NCBI GenBank assembly: GCA_017450125.1
Contig: JAFSWZ010000017.1
Location: 62,001-126,000, forward strand
Direction: 5' to 3'
DNA: 64,000 bases
Source of the DNA: Synergistaceae bacterium
GTDB taxonomy: Bacteria > Synergistota > Synergistia > Synergistales > Aminobacteriaceae
Notes under the pieces: model-generated
Told to the model about the DNA's origin: nothing
The model's input: the letters and a program-made list of their open reading frames with translations, nothing else
The model's database searches: none
Part shown: one piece after another, positions 21,965-31,049 of the stretch
How the letters are laid out: each line of letters opens with the position of its first letter
Position numbering within the stretch: position 1 is the first letter of the stretch
Made by a program: the position numbers and the translations under genes

Positions 21965-24021
21965 GATGTCGCCGCCAGTTCCAGAACCCCGCCGAGCCGT
22001 CGCAGTATCTCCCGCTTAAGCAGTGGTTCAGAGTTTAACTCGGGGTCTTCATCGAGGAGAGACTGTGCTTCCTTGCGCGCGAGCGTCAGAATCTTCTCGT
22101 CCCTCACAAGGTCAGCCACACGGAAATCTGTAACCCCGTGCTGTCTCGTCCCGCAGATCTCTCCCGCACCTCTCTGCCGCAAGTCCATTTCCGCAAGCTC
22201 GAAGCCGTCCGTCGTCGAAACCATCGCTTCAACCCTCGCACGTCCCTCGTCCGTAATGTCCGTGTTCTCGAGCAGTACGCACGTGCTCGCCGCCTCCCCT
22301 CTTCCTACGCGCCCCCTCAGCTGGTGAAGCTGCGCAAGCCCGAACTGTCCCGCGTCCTCAATCACTATCATTGTTGCGTTCGGGACATCTACGCCGACTT
22401 CAATCACCACCGTAGCGACGAGCACATCTATATTCCCGGCGGAAAAGTCATTCATGATTTCTGCCTTCTCGTTTACGGGCAGACGGCCGTGAATTGCCGC
22501 TATCCTCATTTCCGGCAAGAGGCTTCGCAGACGTTCGCAAGTATCGTTCACAGAGGCAAGGTCTCTTTCTCCCTCGTCGATAAGAGGGCAGACCCAGTAC
22601 ACCTGCTCTCCGCGCGAAACATGCTCACGAATCATCTTCGGGACTTTGCGGAACTCCGCAGGACTGAGAGAGATTGTGCGTATCTTCTGCCGTCCCGGAG
22701 GAAGCTCGTTAAGCACAGAGACTCCTAAGTCGCCGTAAACTGACAGGATTAACGTTCGCGGGATTGGTGTTGCGGTCATTGCCAGAACGTGGGGAGCTTT
22801 GCCCTTCGAGATTAACGCCCCGCGCTGAAGGACTCCGAACCTGTGCTGTTCGTCGACGATAACCAGCGCGAGGTTCAGGAAGTCGACATCCTCAGAGAAG
22901 ACCGCGTGAGTGCCCACAACTATATTCACGTTCCCGCAGTAAATCTCGTCGAGTAGTCTTTTGCGCTCGGAGGCTCTCAGGCTTCCGGTCAAGAGCGCGA
23001 CTTTCAGGCCTAAGGGTTCGAGGAGCTTCGAGAGCTTGAGGTAGTGCTGTGTTGCGAGAATCTCAGTAGGTGCCATGAATGCCGCCTGTGCACCCGAATC
23101 ACACGCCGCAAGCATCGCAATCACCGCAACAATCGTTTTCCCCGAGCCCACGTCGCCTTGAAGCAGCCTGTTCATCGGGCGTGGCTTCTCCATGTCGTCG
23201 AGAATCTCTGTGCCCGCTATCCTCTGTGCATCCGTCAGCGCAAACGGCAGGTTGTCCATGAACGCCTTGAACTTTTCACCGGCAGTGAGGGGCTGTGCCT
23301 GCGACTGTCCTTCCTCAGAGTTCCGGCGCATTATCACTCCAGCCTGCAGAAGGTAGAACTCGTCGAATGATAACCTGTTGCGCGCCTTCACGAATGACAT
23401 TTCATCGTCGGGGCGGTGTATCTTCATCACGGCATCACGGAGGCTCATCATTCCGTAACGCTTCAAGACTCTCTGAGGCAGAAACTCTTTCAGGCAGTCT
23501 TCAGAGTACAGATCCAGTGCAAGGTCAACGAATTTCTTGATTGCCCTCTGCGTGAGGTCTGCAGTGCCGGGATAGATGGGAAAGATTTTGCCGATGAGCG
23601 AGGGTACTGCTCCTCTCTTGAGAATCTCGAACTCAGGGTGAGTGAAGTGAGGCACTATGTATTTGTCGCTCAATGTCCCGTAAACAGCAAGCCGCATACC
23701 CTTGCGCACAAAGCTGCCTATCTTGTCGGTGAACCACACAACTTCCGCTGTGCCCGTGCTGTCCTCGAGGAGGGCTTCTGTTCTTCCGCCGCCGGTCTGT
23801 ATGTCGCTGACCGCCGCAACAGCACAGTCCACGCTTCCCGGCACAAGCGAGGCTAAGGGCTTGGGGTTGCGCCTGTCCTCGTAGCGTCGGGGCATGAAGA
23901 AGAACATATCCTCGAGCGTGCAGACCCCCAGCCGCGAGAATGCTTCGGCTTTCTTCGGGCCCAGACCCTCAAGGATTGTTACGGGTGAAGTGAGCTGTAC
24001 GTTACTGCTGTTCTTCGTCAA
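21961..24021 (-). CDS. recG: ATP-dependent DNA helicase RecG
   Basis: A 686-residue SF2 helicase. The wedge/OB domain is N-terminal (TILEGLGPKKAEAFSRLGV, then RRYEDRR, VPHFTHPEF), followed by helicase motifs: Q region LPFALTDAQ, motif I GDVGSGKT, motif Ia FMAPTEILA, motif II VDEQHRFG, motif III AMTATPIPRT and motif VI QLHQLRGRVGRG. RecG remodels stalled replication forks and branched DNA. The length is normal. The start overlaps the end of the DivIVA-like gene by 20 bp and the stop overlaps recX, so it is embedded in the operon. Confidence 0.97.
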   Translation of the reverse strand: MTKNSSNVQLTSPVTILEGLGPKKAEAFSRLGVCTLEDMFFFMPRRYEDRRNPKPLASLVPGSVDCAVAAVSDIQTGGGRTEALLEDSTGTAEVVWFTDKIGSFVRKGMRLAVYGTLSDKYIVPHFTHPEFEILKRGAVPSLIGKIFPIYPGTADLTQRAIKKFVDLALDLYSEDCLKEFLPQRVLKRYGMMSLRDAVMKIHRPDDEMSFVKARNRLSFDEFYLLQAGVIMRRNSEEGQSQAQPLTAGEKFKAFMDNLPFALTDAQRIAGTEILDDMEKPRPMNRLLQGDVGSGKTIVAVIAMLAACDSGAQAAFMAPTEILATQHYLKLSKLLEPLGLKVALLTGSLRASERKRLLDEIYCGNVNIVVGTHAVFSEDVDFLNLALVIVDEQHRFGVLQRGALISKGKAPHVLAMTATPIPRTLILSVYGDLGVSVLNELPPGRQKIRTISLSPAEFRKVPKMIREHVSRGEQVYWVCPLIDEGERDLASVNDTCERLRSLLPEMRIAAIHGRLPVNEKAEIMNDFSAGNIDVLVATVVIEVGVDVPNATMIVIEDAGQFGLAQLHQLRGRVGRGEAASTCVLLENTDITDEGRARVEAMVSTTDGFELAEMDLRQRGAGEICGTRQHGVTDFRVADLVRDEKILTLARKEAQSLLDEDPELNSEPLLKREILRRLGGVLELAATS

Positions 24022-24790
24022 CTGCGGGCGTGCTGTCCTCAGGCATTACGGCGATTTCTTCGGCGGGAAGAGAAGGTTCGGGAACGTCGTCAAAGTCTTC
24101 CTGCGCAGTCTCGATTATCTTCCCGAAGTCCAGCAGAAGTGCCACAGTGTCCTTCAGGAACTGCTGCTTCCTCAGGCTCAGGAACTGTATCTCCTTCTGG
24201 TACTCGGCGGCTTCCTGCTGAGTGTCGGCGAGAAGTCTGCGGGCTTCCGCACGTGCTGAGGCCAAGATCGCCTGAGCTTCCTCCTCTGCCTGCTGCCTCA
24301 ACGCGGCTATCTCCTGCTCGAGTGCGGCACGGGTCTGCTCGGCCTTGTCGCGCTTCTCCTTCGAGGCCTGCATGATTTCGGCGGCGGAGATTCTGGCCTC
24401 TGAGAGTATGTCCGTCGAGCGTCTCTCTGCCTCGTCGACACGCGCCTGAACCGTCGCATCTGCTTCGGCGATGATTCGGGCGGCTTCAGCCTGAGCTTCG
24501 GCGATTATCGCGTCGTGCTCGGACTGCGCTTTGTCCTCCATCTCCTTCGCGGCCTGACGTGCCTGAATCAATGCGTCCTTGATTGCGTCGGTCATCTCTT
24601 CCTGCTTCTTGGCGTAGGCTTCGAGCTCTGCGATGCGGGCATCCTTCTCGTCTAGCTGTATCGCGTAGGCCTCGAGGTCATCCGCAATCTGATTCAGAAA
24701 GTCCTCCACCTCAGGCACAGAATATCCGCCGAAACGTGCCTTCTTAAAGACTTTTACCTCAACGTCTTTCGCAGTCAGGAGATCGCTCAT
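24002..24790 (-). CDS. divIVA: DivIVA-like coiled-coil protein
   Basis: A 262-residue cytoplasmic protein: an N-terminal DivIVA domain (LTAKDVEVKVFKKARFGGYS, then VEDFLNQIADDLEAY, the membrane-curvature-binding region and first coil), then a long coiled coil rich in Ala/Glu/Gln (residues about 30-215) and an acidic Pro-rich tail. DivIVA-type proteins mark the cell pole or septum and recruit partners. It overlaps sepF by 4 bp, and this SepF-DivIVA order is common in bacteria that place septal genes together. The coil is longer than in Bacillus DivIVA. Confidence 0.88.
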   Translation of the reverse strand: MSDLLTAKDVEVKVFKKARFGGYSVPEVEDFLNQIADDLEAYAIQLDEKDARIAELEAYAKKQEEMTDAIKDALIQARQAAKEMEDKAQSEHDAIIAEAQAEAARIIAEADATVQARVDEAERRSTDILSEARISAAEIMQASKEKRDKAEQTRAALEQEIAALRQQAEEEAQAILASARAEARRLLADTQQEAAEYQKEIQFLSLRKQQFLKDTVALLLDFGKIIETAQEDFDDVPEPSLPAEEIAVMPEDSTPAVDEEQQ

Positions 24791-25203
24791 TCGATGTCGC
24801 TCCCTTCCGGCCAGGTCTCGTACATGTCGGCTCTGGGAGTAAGGAGGTACTGAGCGGGCTCGATGAAGTTCACCTTTCCGCCCCGAGAGAACGCTATCCC
24901 TCCCATGAAGGTGATGAAGTCCTTGCCGCTCTCCTCAAACTCGCGCTGGTCAAATTCGTTGAGGTCTATCAGAATCATTGCGCCCTCGTTGAAGGCATCG
25001 CGAAGACGGAGCTTGTCCGCGTCGGACGCTACTCCCTTGTAGCGAACGAGCCTGCCGGATGCGCTGGGGTTGCCCTGCGAAGGTGAACGCGTGCTCTTGG
25101 CCGGAGATTTTCTGCTGGATGTACGTCTGTCTTCCTGGTAGCTTTCGTCGTCGTCGTAATCGTCGTCATCACTCTCGAACCCGAAAAACTTCATTATGTT
25201 CAA
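24787..25203 (-). CDS. sepF: Cell-division protein SepF
   Basis: A 138-residue protein. N-terminal residues (KFFGFESDDDDYDDD) resemble the membrane-binding amphipathic start plus acidic linker; a basic Ser/Lys linker follows; the C-terminal domain carries the SepF pattern ADKLRLRDAFNEGAMILIDLNE and DFITFMGGIAFSRGGKVNFIEPAQYLLTP. SepF polymerises and anchors FtsZ to the membrane. TTG 25203 is preferred because GGGAGG lies 9 bases upstream; ATG 25194 would also work. Part of the operon with divIVA; 74 bp separate it from yggS. Confidence 0.92.
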   Translation of the reverse strand: MNIMKFFGFESDDDDYDDDESYQEDRRTSSRKSPAKSTRSPSQGNPSASGRLVRYKGVASDADKLRLRDAFNEGAMILIDLNEFDQREFEESGKDFITFMGGIAFSRGGKVNFIEPAQYLLTPRADMYETWPEGSDIE

Positions 25204-25277
25204 GAATAACCGCCTCCCTAGTGAAAATTATTGTCTCTATGGATGGGATAAATATATCATGAAATCACTAATATTGC

Positions 25278-25961
25278 TTAGTGCTTGGTGTAATCTCTCT
25301 CGCCGAACAGCAGAGTACCGATCCGCACCATCGTGCTGCCCTCAGCTATTGCCGCCTCAAAGTCCCCGCTCATTCCCATTGAGAGCACCGGCAAGGCGAG
25401 TCCCGTTGATGCTCTGGCCTTCTCCGCGAGCTCGCGAAGTTCTGCGAACGCACAGCGAATCTCCCTCTCGGTGTCGGTTATCGGCCCTACGGTCATAAGT
25501 CCGTCAAGCCTGAGGTTCGGTAGGGTTATCACTTTGTCCGCAAGCCGCAAAAAACCTTCTGGCTCAACTCCCGACTTGCTGGCCTCACCCGACGTGTTCA
25601 CCTCAATAAGCACGGGCATGACCTTGTGAAGTTCTCCGGCTATCCTGTCGACACGTTCAGCGAGCTCGATGCTGTCGATGCTGTCGATGCTGTCGAAGAG
25701 CTCGACTGCTTTGCGCGCTTTGTTCGCCTGAAGATGCCCGATAAGCCGCCACTGAAGACGCGAAGCCCCGTAAACCTTCCTCTTGGCCTCCGCCTCCTGA
25801 ACTCTGTTCTCGCCGAAAAAGTCCACGCACGAGAAATTTTCTGCCTCATGCATCTCCTCGACAGTGCGGGTCTTGCTCACCGCAACAAAGCTGACCTTGT
25901 CCGTCCGTCCCGCTTTCGATGCTGCTTCAAGTATCCTGCCGTAAATTTCGTCTGCATTCAT
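25278..25961 (-). CDS. yggS: PLP-binding YggS/PROSC-family protein
   Basis: A 227-residue alanine-racemase-fold protein: FVAVSKTRTVEEM carries the PLP-binding Lys, FGENRVQEAEAK and WRLIGHLQANKAR are family signatures, then VLIEVNTSGEASKSG, LDGLMTVGP and LSMGMSGDFEAAI. YggS controls PLP availability and B6/amino-acid balance and has no known catalytic turnover. ATG 25961 is the family-length start. In many bacteria yggS lies just ahead of sepF, as here. A short repeat of three DSI units (SIDSIDSI) is a local oddity in the middle. Confidence 0.94.
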   Translation of the reverse strand: MNADEIYGRILEAASKAGRTDKVSFVAVSKTRTVEEMHEAENFSCVDFFGENRVQEAEAKRKVYGASRLQWRLIGHLQANKARKAVELFDSIDSIDSIELAERVDRIAGELHKVMPVLIEVNTSGEASKSGVEPEGFLRLADKVITLPNLRLDGLMTVGPITDTEREIRCAFAELRELAEKARASTGLALPVLSMGMSGDFEAAIAEGSTMVRIGTLLFGERDYTKH

Positions 25962-25968
25962 CAATCTA

Positions 25969-26907
25969 TCACCATATCCTGAATTTATCGTCCCCAAGAT
26001 TCTGGCTCAGGCTGTCGGCATTCAGTATGAGCTTGCTTCCCGGCTCTATGCCCTTCTCGATGAAGAAATTGTCATCGTCGGAAGGAAATCCCTCCACGAC
26101 TCTGAGTTCGGGAGTGTTGCCCTGCACGACAAAGACCATGTTCTTGCCGTTCTTGGTTATCACCGCAGTGTCCGGCACCATGACACCCTTCTGCACGTCG
26201 GTAATCACGCTCGCAGTGAACGCCCTCGACCTCACAACTTCCGGCGGGAAAAACGGAAGCCGCAGGTACAGCTTGAGCTTCTGCCCTGAAGACTTTTTCG
26301 CCACAACTTCAGCCTTCCTGTCCTTGCCGTCAAACTCTGTGCGGACGCGAATCGTGGCATTGGTGGTGCTGCTCAGCGCGCGTTCAAGCGATGGGGTTTT
26401 GTCGAGGTAGGCGATGCACCGCAGGATCTGAGGCTGCGGAATGAGCTTGCCGATCGGGTCTCCGCGTGAAAGCCGCGTGCCGTTCTCGATGAGCGACGCA
26501 TCACTGAACTCCGGGAACGGCGCGAAGTCCGGCCAAAGTTTCGGGTAAACCCAGCTGCCTTCCTGCCCGTCAAGAGCAGGGTAGAAGTATGCCGGGTACG
26601 GAGCTTTCACCCCAACGCCGTCGAGTGCCGCGATTATCTCGCCTTTTGCGGCAATGTGCGGGCGCGGTGAAGGGTAGTTGAGTATTCCGTCCTGCGGAGC
26701 ATAGATGAGCTGTTCGTCCCACAAAAGGATGCCCTCAAGGGGCTGCTCCTCGTTGTAGTTGATGGTTACTGCCTCGATTATCTGCGGGTGCGCCATGCTG
26801 TAGTTCTCGAACCACGCGCGGTAGACCTTGTAGCCCATTATACCGATGAGCATTATCACTCCGTACATGGTGAGACGGAGCGGAAGATTGTTGCGCCTCC
26901 TGCTCAA
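25969..26907 (-). CDS. HlyD-family-like membrane fusion protein
   Basis: A 312-residue protein with one N-terminal membrane helix (TMYGVIMLIGIMGYKVYRAWF) and a periplasmic beta-rich region (DGILNYPSPRPHIAAKGEIIAALDG, late VMVPDTAVITKNGKNMVFVVQGN) resembling HlyD-type adaptor subunits and the HlyD_D4-like family found near sepF in Gram-positives. I choose TTG 26907, which overlaps the folE2 stop (TTGA) and leaves a basic N-terminus (SRRRNNLPLR). It is followed 7 bp later by yggS. No transporter partner is adjacent; the role is unknown, possibly envelope assembly at the septum. Confidence 0.7.
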   Translation of the reverse strand: MSRRRNNLPLRLTMYGVIMLIGIMGYKVYRAWFENYSMAHPQIIEAVTINYNEEQPLEGILLWDEQLIYAPQDGILNYPSPRPHIAAKGEIIAALDGVGVKAPYPAYFYPALDGQEGSWVYPKLWPDFAPFPEFSDASLIENGTRLSRGDPIGKLIPQPQILRCIAYLDKTPSLERALSSTTNATIRVRTEFDGKDRKAEVVAKKSSGQKLKLYLRLPFFPPEVVRSRAFTASVITDVQKGVMVPDTAVITKNGKNMVFVVQGNTPELRVVEGFPSDDDNFFIEKGIEPGSKLILNADSLSQNLGDDKFRIW

Positions 26908-27674
26908 CGCTTGTCCCTCTCGATCTCCGCAAACGCGTCGTGCCCGTGAATGCTCTCGTAGCTCGTAACGTTTACCCTGTACCACAGGATTCGGTTCTCT
27001 GCGTCGAGCCTCACTGCGAGTTCCCGGAGCACGTCCTCAACGAATCGCGGCCTGCTGTAAGCCAGCTCGGTGATGTACTTCTCGTCCTCACGCTTCAGTA
27101 GGGTGTAGAGGGGTGCAGAAGCCGAAGCCTCAATCATCTCTATCATCTCCTCAAACCACAACAGCCCCTCGCACCTAACGGAGAGTTCTACGAGTGCGCG
27201 CTGGTTGTGTGCTCCGTTGTCGGAAATCTCCTTTGAGCACGGGCACAGGGTCTGGACGTTGAGGCCGAGTGTTATGACCATGTCGAAAGTCTCTGCGTAG
27301 CTCGCCTGAAGGGTGATGTCGCACTTGCTGAAGCTCTCTATGCCGGAGATCGGCGCGTGCTTTCGGAAGTAGTAGGGGAAGGCGAAGGACACGGAGCTTT
27401 CTGAGGCGTTGAGCTTCTCGCAGAGTCGGCGGGTGAAGGCTTCGAGGTTCGAGGGGGAAACTCTGCCCCTGTACTCCTCGAGGGTCTCGATGAAGCGGCT
27501 CATGTGCGTGCCTCTGTACTCGCGCGGGAGCATTACGCTCATTGAGACGGAAGCAATCGTGCTCTGGGTTCTGTTGTCGTGGTCGAGGGCGGTTATGGGG
27601 TAGGAGACGTTCTTCACGCCCACGCGGTCGATCTGGATGCTGCGGGAGTCGCGTTCGTTCTGTACGTCCTTCAT
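26904..27674 (-). CDS. folE2: GTP cyclohydrolase FolE2 (type IB)
   Basis: A 256-residue enzyme with the FolE2 signatures: RGTHMSRFIE, catalytic Cys region TLCPCSKEISDNGAHNQR, and the C-terminal YESIHGHDA. It converts GTP to 7,8-dihydroneopterin triphosphate, the first step towards folate and 7-deazaguanines. FolE2 is the zinc-independent alternative to FolE. Its start overlaps the queD stop by 4 bp, so here it probably feeds the queuosine precursor route. Overlap with the HlyD-like gene is also 4 bp. Confidence 0.96.
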   Translation of the reverse strand: MKDVQNERDSRSIQIDRVGVKNVSYPITALDHDNRTQSTIASVSMSVMLPREYRGTHMSRFIETLEEYRGRVSPSNLEAFTRRLCEKLNASESSVSFAFPYYFRKHAPISGIESFSKCDITLQASYAETFDMVITLGLNVQTLCPCSKEISDNGAHNQRALVELSVRCEGLLWFEEMIEMIEASASAPLYTLLKREDEKYITELAYSRPRFVEDVLRELAVRLDAENRILWYRVNVTSYESIHGHDAFAEIERDKR

Positions 27675-28036
27675 GACACGTCAGAAGCCCTCACAGTTAC
27701 GCAGCTCGAAGCAGTCTCCCACACGCTGACTTCATACAGCCCGCAGTTCTCCCGCTTCACGCTCTCCGCAAGTTCCCGCCACACCCACACGGCTATATTC
27801 TCCGCGCTCGGCTGGGGAAGAATGTCGTTGATATACGCGTGGTCAAGACGCGAGAGCACCTTCTCCTTCACGATCTGCTTCAGCTCTATGAAGTCCATAA
27901 TCATCCCTTCAGCGTCGGGCTGTCCCTCAAGAGTTACCCTCAGCCTGTATGTGTGCCCGTGAAGACGCTCGCACTTCCCGTGATAGTGCACGAGGTTGTG
28001 TGCCGCGTCAAACGTGAAATCCTTGCTGAGTAACAT
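27671..28036 (-). CDS. queD: 6-carboxytetrahydropterin synthase QueD
   Basis: A 121-residue T-fold enzyme. The zinc His residues are in FDAAHNL and ERLHGHTYRL; the catalytic Cys is in HGKCERLHGH, and MIMDFIELK, LDHAYIND and PSAENIAVWV are family motifs. It makes 6-carboxytetrahydropterin from dihydroneopterin triphosphate, the product of FolE2, on the way to preQ0/queuosine. The pairing with folE2 makes pathway sense; queC and queE are not in the window. Its start abuts the stop of the LpxL-like gene. Confidence 0.96.
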   Translation of the reverse strand: MLLSKDFTFDAAHNLVHYHGKCERLHGHTYRLRVTLEGQPDAEGMIMDFIELKQIVKEKVLSRLDHAYINDILPQPSAENIAVWVWRELAESVKRENCGLYEVSVWETASSCVTVRASDVS

Positions 28037-28903
28037 TTACGGCCTCCATCTCTTGTGAAGCCAGAACCACAGCTCCGGCCTCTTCCGTATGAATCTCTCT
28101 ATCGCCAAGTTGCACTCAAGAACTATCGCTCTCATCCGCTCGTCGTGATTTAGTTTCGCGTCCGGCATCTTCACCGGCTCGAAGAACTCTACCTCGTGCG
28201 AGAACGGAGCATCACGGTAAATGCACACCGGCACTATCGGTACTCCCGACAGCATTGCCATCACCGCAGGGCCAGGCATGTTTGTCGCGTCCTTGCCCAT
28301 GAACGGAACCGTCACCTGTCCTATTCCGGCAATGTCGTTCAGCAGGGCAATGTGCGCGCCGCCTTTCAGGAGATGCGCAAACTTCATCACTGATGATTCT
28401 TTGGGGATGAAGTCAACCATGAACCGCCGCCTCATCTCCTCGATGTAGCGCGAAATGTCCGGGTCATGCTGTTCCTGCGAGATTATCGAGAGCTTGTGCC
28501 CGTGCTGGAGTGCGTATTGTGCGTACCACGCAGAAAGAAGCTCCCAGTTCCCGAAATGCCCGGACAAAAAGATTGCTCCCTTCTTGCGGGCTATGAGGTC
28601 ATCGGCAATCTCCTGATTGTGCACTTTCTTCACCCACTCGAACGCCTGCGACGGGTCGCGCTGGAGAACCAGAAGCTCCGTAACCGTCCACGCTATGTTC
28701 TCGTAGACTTGGCCGCGAATGTCCTTCCGCCACTGCGCCGGACTGTCGGGGTAACCTATCTTGAGGTTGTCGTCAATAACTTTCGCGCGCGGGTGAATCA
28801 GCTTCAGCAGGCCGGAGAAGAAGGAAGCAGTAATTTTCCCGCGCAGTCCCGTAGACGCGAAGGCCTCAAACAGCTTCAGTGCTCTGACTGCGGCCTTGCT
28901 CAT
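28037..28903 (-). CDS. LpxL-like lipid A / lysophospholipid acyltransferase
   Basis: A 288-residue membrane-associated acyltransferase: the HX4E active site in LSGHFGNWELLSAW, the conserved RRR region in EEMRRRFMVDFIPKESS, substrate pocket GIGQVTVPFMGKDATNMPGPAVMA and the C-terminal PELWFWLHKRWRP. Such enzymes add secondary acyl chains to lipid A or a related glycolipid, which implies an outer membrane. The ATG at 28903 overlaps the upstream glycosyltransferase stop (ATGA) and gives the normal length. Neighbouring glycosyltransferase supports an envelope role. Exact acyl donor and position unknown. Confidence 0.88.
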   Translation of the reverse strand: MSKAAVRALKLFEAFASTGLRGKITASFFSGLLKLIHPRAKVIDDNLKIGYPDSPAQWRKDIRGQVYENIAWTVTELLVLQRDPSQAFEWVKKVHNQEIADDLIARKKGAIFLSGHFGNWELLSAWYAQYALQHGHKLSIISQEQHDPDISRYIEEMRRRFMVDFIPKESSVMKFAHLLKGGAHIALLNDIAGIGQVTVPFMGKDATNMPGPAVMAMLSGVPIVPVCIYRDAPFSHEVEFFEPVKMPDAKLNHDERMRAIVLECNLAIERFIRKRPELWFWLHKRWRP

Positions 28904-29670
28904 TGCGCAATAACCTTCCTGTATAACGTTATCAGCGAGTCCGTGCACCTCTCGTGCGAACGCCGGGACTTCAGGAAGTGCCGTGCAGACATCGCTACGT
29001 GCCGTCCTCTTTCGCCGAGCCCCTGACGTATGATTTTAGGGAGGTCGTCTTCTCCGTTCATCACAAAATATCCGTCCGGGCCAAGTATCTCTTCGAGGTA
29101 GCCGCTCTTTTCCGACGCAATCGCAAGCCCCCTCATCGTGAGGATTCCTGCTCTCATTGCTTCGCGCGGGCCGGTGTGGTTGGTGATGTATACCCCGCTC
29201 AACGCCTCAGGCCTGAGAATCTGCTGTCCTATGTCGAGAACCTCATAGTCTCCCTCAGGGACTTTCCGCCCGTCCCGCACAAACACCGCACGTTTGCCCT
29301 CACCGCCGGAAGTGCTAAGCGGGTCGAACACCGGGAAGATTACCGACTCGCCGGTCTTCGCGCCCTCGCTGAAGAACCGCGAAGGCCACCCGCCCCATTT
29401 GTCGCCGTCAAGCAGTGTGTGAACAGTCCGCGAGTGAAGCCGCACTATCCTCCACCAGAAAGGTGCTCTCCCGAACAAGTGCCAGATTTCTTTGCGCGCA
29501 AAAATATTCTTCACGCGTTCGGTAAGGGGCTTGAAGGAGGAGTCTTTTGCGCTGATTACGTTAAGGTCTATATCCTTCGAATGACTGCGCAGAGCCGCCG
29601 CCATGTCCTTGATGACCTGCGCGAGAATGTCGCTAACCGACGACGATATGTACCAGTTGAGGCTATGCAT
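28900..29670 (-). CDS. Glycosyltransferase-like protein (GT4-type C-terminal domain)
   Basis: A 256-residue protein whose second half has the pattern of a GT-B glycosyltransferase C-terminal domain: YEVLDIGQQI, SGVYITNHTGPREAMRAGILTMRGLAIASEKSGYLEEIL (split Glu-rich nucleotide-binding motif) and a final helix. The N-terminal half is short compared with a complete GT4 enzyme (about 350 or more), so it may be a divergent or shortened form. ATG 29670 overlaps the end of tyrS by 8 bp. Its position next to an LpxL-like gene suggests a part in LPS or lipid-linked glycan synthesis; donor and acceptor are unknown. Confidence 0.62.
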   Translation of the reverse strand: MHSLNWYISSSVSDILAQVIKDMAAALRSHSKDIDLNVISAKDSSFKPLTERVKNIFARKEIWHLFGRAPFWWRIVRLHSRTVHTLLDGDKWGGWPSRFFSEGAKTGESVIFPVFDPLSTSGGEGKRAVFVRDGRKVPEGDYEVLDIGQQILRPEALSGVYITNHTGPREAMRAGILTMRGLAIASEKSGYLEEILGPDGYFVMNGEDDLPKIIRQGLGERGRHVAMSARHFLKSRRSHERCTDSLITLYRKVIAQ

Positions 29671-30946
29671 CGCTGAACTCTGCCATCTGGAACTTCTTGC
29701 GGCCGATTCTGATGAAGGCGTACTTTCCGCCCACCAGTGCACCGCGCTCGAGGACTGCCTTCTCGTCCGTAATCCTTGCGCCGTTCACGGACACTCCGCC
29801 CTGACGTATCGCCCTCTTGGCCTCGCCGTTGGACTCGCACGCGCCGGACGCGGACAGCACCCCGACGACTCCCGCAGGGAACTCCGCACCCTTAATCTCC
29901 GTGAATGGAACTTCCTGCATGAGCATCCTGCATGTCTCTTCGCTGACCTGTGAGAAGTCTATCTTAGGGTTGAACAGAATCTCGCTGGCGGTTACGACAC
30001 TCTTTGCCGTCTCCTCGCCGTGAACTGTCGACGTAACTTCGAGGGCTAACCTCTTCTGTGCAGTGCGCCTTTCGGGAGCTGAGTTGTGCTCTGCCATGAT
30101 TGATGCGATTTCCTCAACTGGAATGAACGTGTAGAGTTTCAGGAGTTTTTCCACATCCCTATCGTCCGTGTTGAACCAGAACTGGTAGAACTTGTACGGG
30201 CTGGTCTTCTCCGGGTCAAGCCAGACTGCTCCGGCCTCTGTCTTCCCGAACTTTGTGCCGCTTGACGTGAGCAGGAGGGGCTGTGTGAGGCCGAAAACCT
30301 CATTTCCCGATGTACGGCGTATGTAGTCAGAACCGGCTAACAGGTTGCCCTGCTGGTCGTTGCCTCCCATCTGGAGACGGCATCCGTAATGCTCATTGAG
30401 GTACTTGAAGTCCATTGCCTGAAGCAGAACGTACGAAAACTCGGTGTAGCTGATTCCCTTCTCGGGGTCTTCGAGTCGCGAACGTATATATTCACGGGCT
30501 ATGAGGTTGTTGATGGAGAAATATTTTCCGACATCGTGAAGAACCTCAAGGAATGTCATTTTGCTCAGCCAGTCGTAATTATTGAGGAGAAGTGCGGAGT
30601 TTTTCCCGCAGTCGAAATCCAAGAACTTAGCGAGCTGTTTCTTCACGCCCTCTATGTTGTGCATCACGGCTTCAACGGTGATTAGGTTGCGCTCCTTGCT
30701 CTTGCCCGACGGGTCGCCGATTAACCCCGTTCCTCCTCCGGCCAGAGCGATGGGACGATGCCCGAGCCTCTGAAGCCATCCCAGTGCCATCAACGGGATC
30801 AAGTGCCCGACGTGAAGGCTGTCTGCTGTCGGGTCAAAGCCCACGTAGGCAGTAACCATCTCTTCATTCATGACCTGAGAGAGCCTCTCTTCATTTGTGC
30901 ACCACTCGAAATATCCGCGTTCCCTCAGAACGTCAAACGCATTCAT
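29663..30946 (-). CDS. tyrS: Tyrosyl-tRNA synthetase
   Basis: A 427-residue class I synthetase. The HIGH motif is HVGHL (in DSLHVGHLIPLM), the tyrosine site includes YVGFDPTADSL and GGNDQQGNLLAG, and the KMSKS loop is KFGKT (SSGTKFGKTEAG). A C-terminal S4-type domain (QGGVSVNGARITDEKAVL) binds tRNA. It charges tRNA-Tyr and is a housekeeping enzyme. It is the first gene of the long minus-strand operon ending with recX; T-rich/A-rich sequence with possible promoter boxes lies above 30950. Confidence 0.98.
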   Translation of the reverse strand: MNAFDVLRERGYFEWCTNEERLSQVMNEEMVTAYVGFDPTADSLHVGHLIPLMALGWLQRLGHRPIALAGGGTGLIGDPSGKSKERNLITVEAVMHNIEGVKKQLAKFLDFDCGKNSALLLNNYDWLSKMTFLEVLHDVGKYFSINNLIAREYIRSRLEDPEKGISYTEFSYVLLQAMDFKYLNEHYGCRLQMGGNDQQGNLLAGSDYIRRTSGNEVFGLTQPLLLTSSGTKFGKTEAGAVWLDPEKTSPYKFYQFWFNTDDRDVEKLLKLYTFIPVEEIASIMAEHNSAPERRTAQKRLALEVTSTVHGEETAKSVVTASEILFNPKIDFSQVSEETCRMLMQEVPFTEIKGAEFPAGVVGVLSASGACESNGEAKRAIRQGGVSVNGARITDEKAVLERGALVGGKYAFIRIGRKKFQMAEFSDA

Positions 30947-31049
30947 AGTTTCAGCAAAACTCTCCTATACATAAAATAATCGTGAATGACGGTTATTATA
31001 TAATACCCGTTAAAAATCAACCCCAATTCATAACGAGGAGCAAGACTGA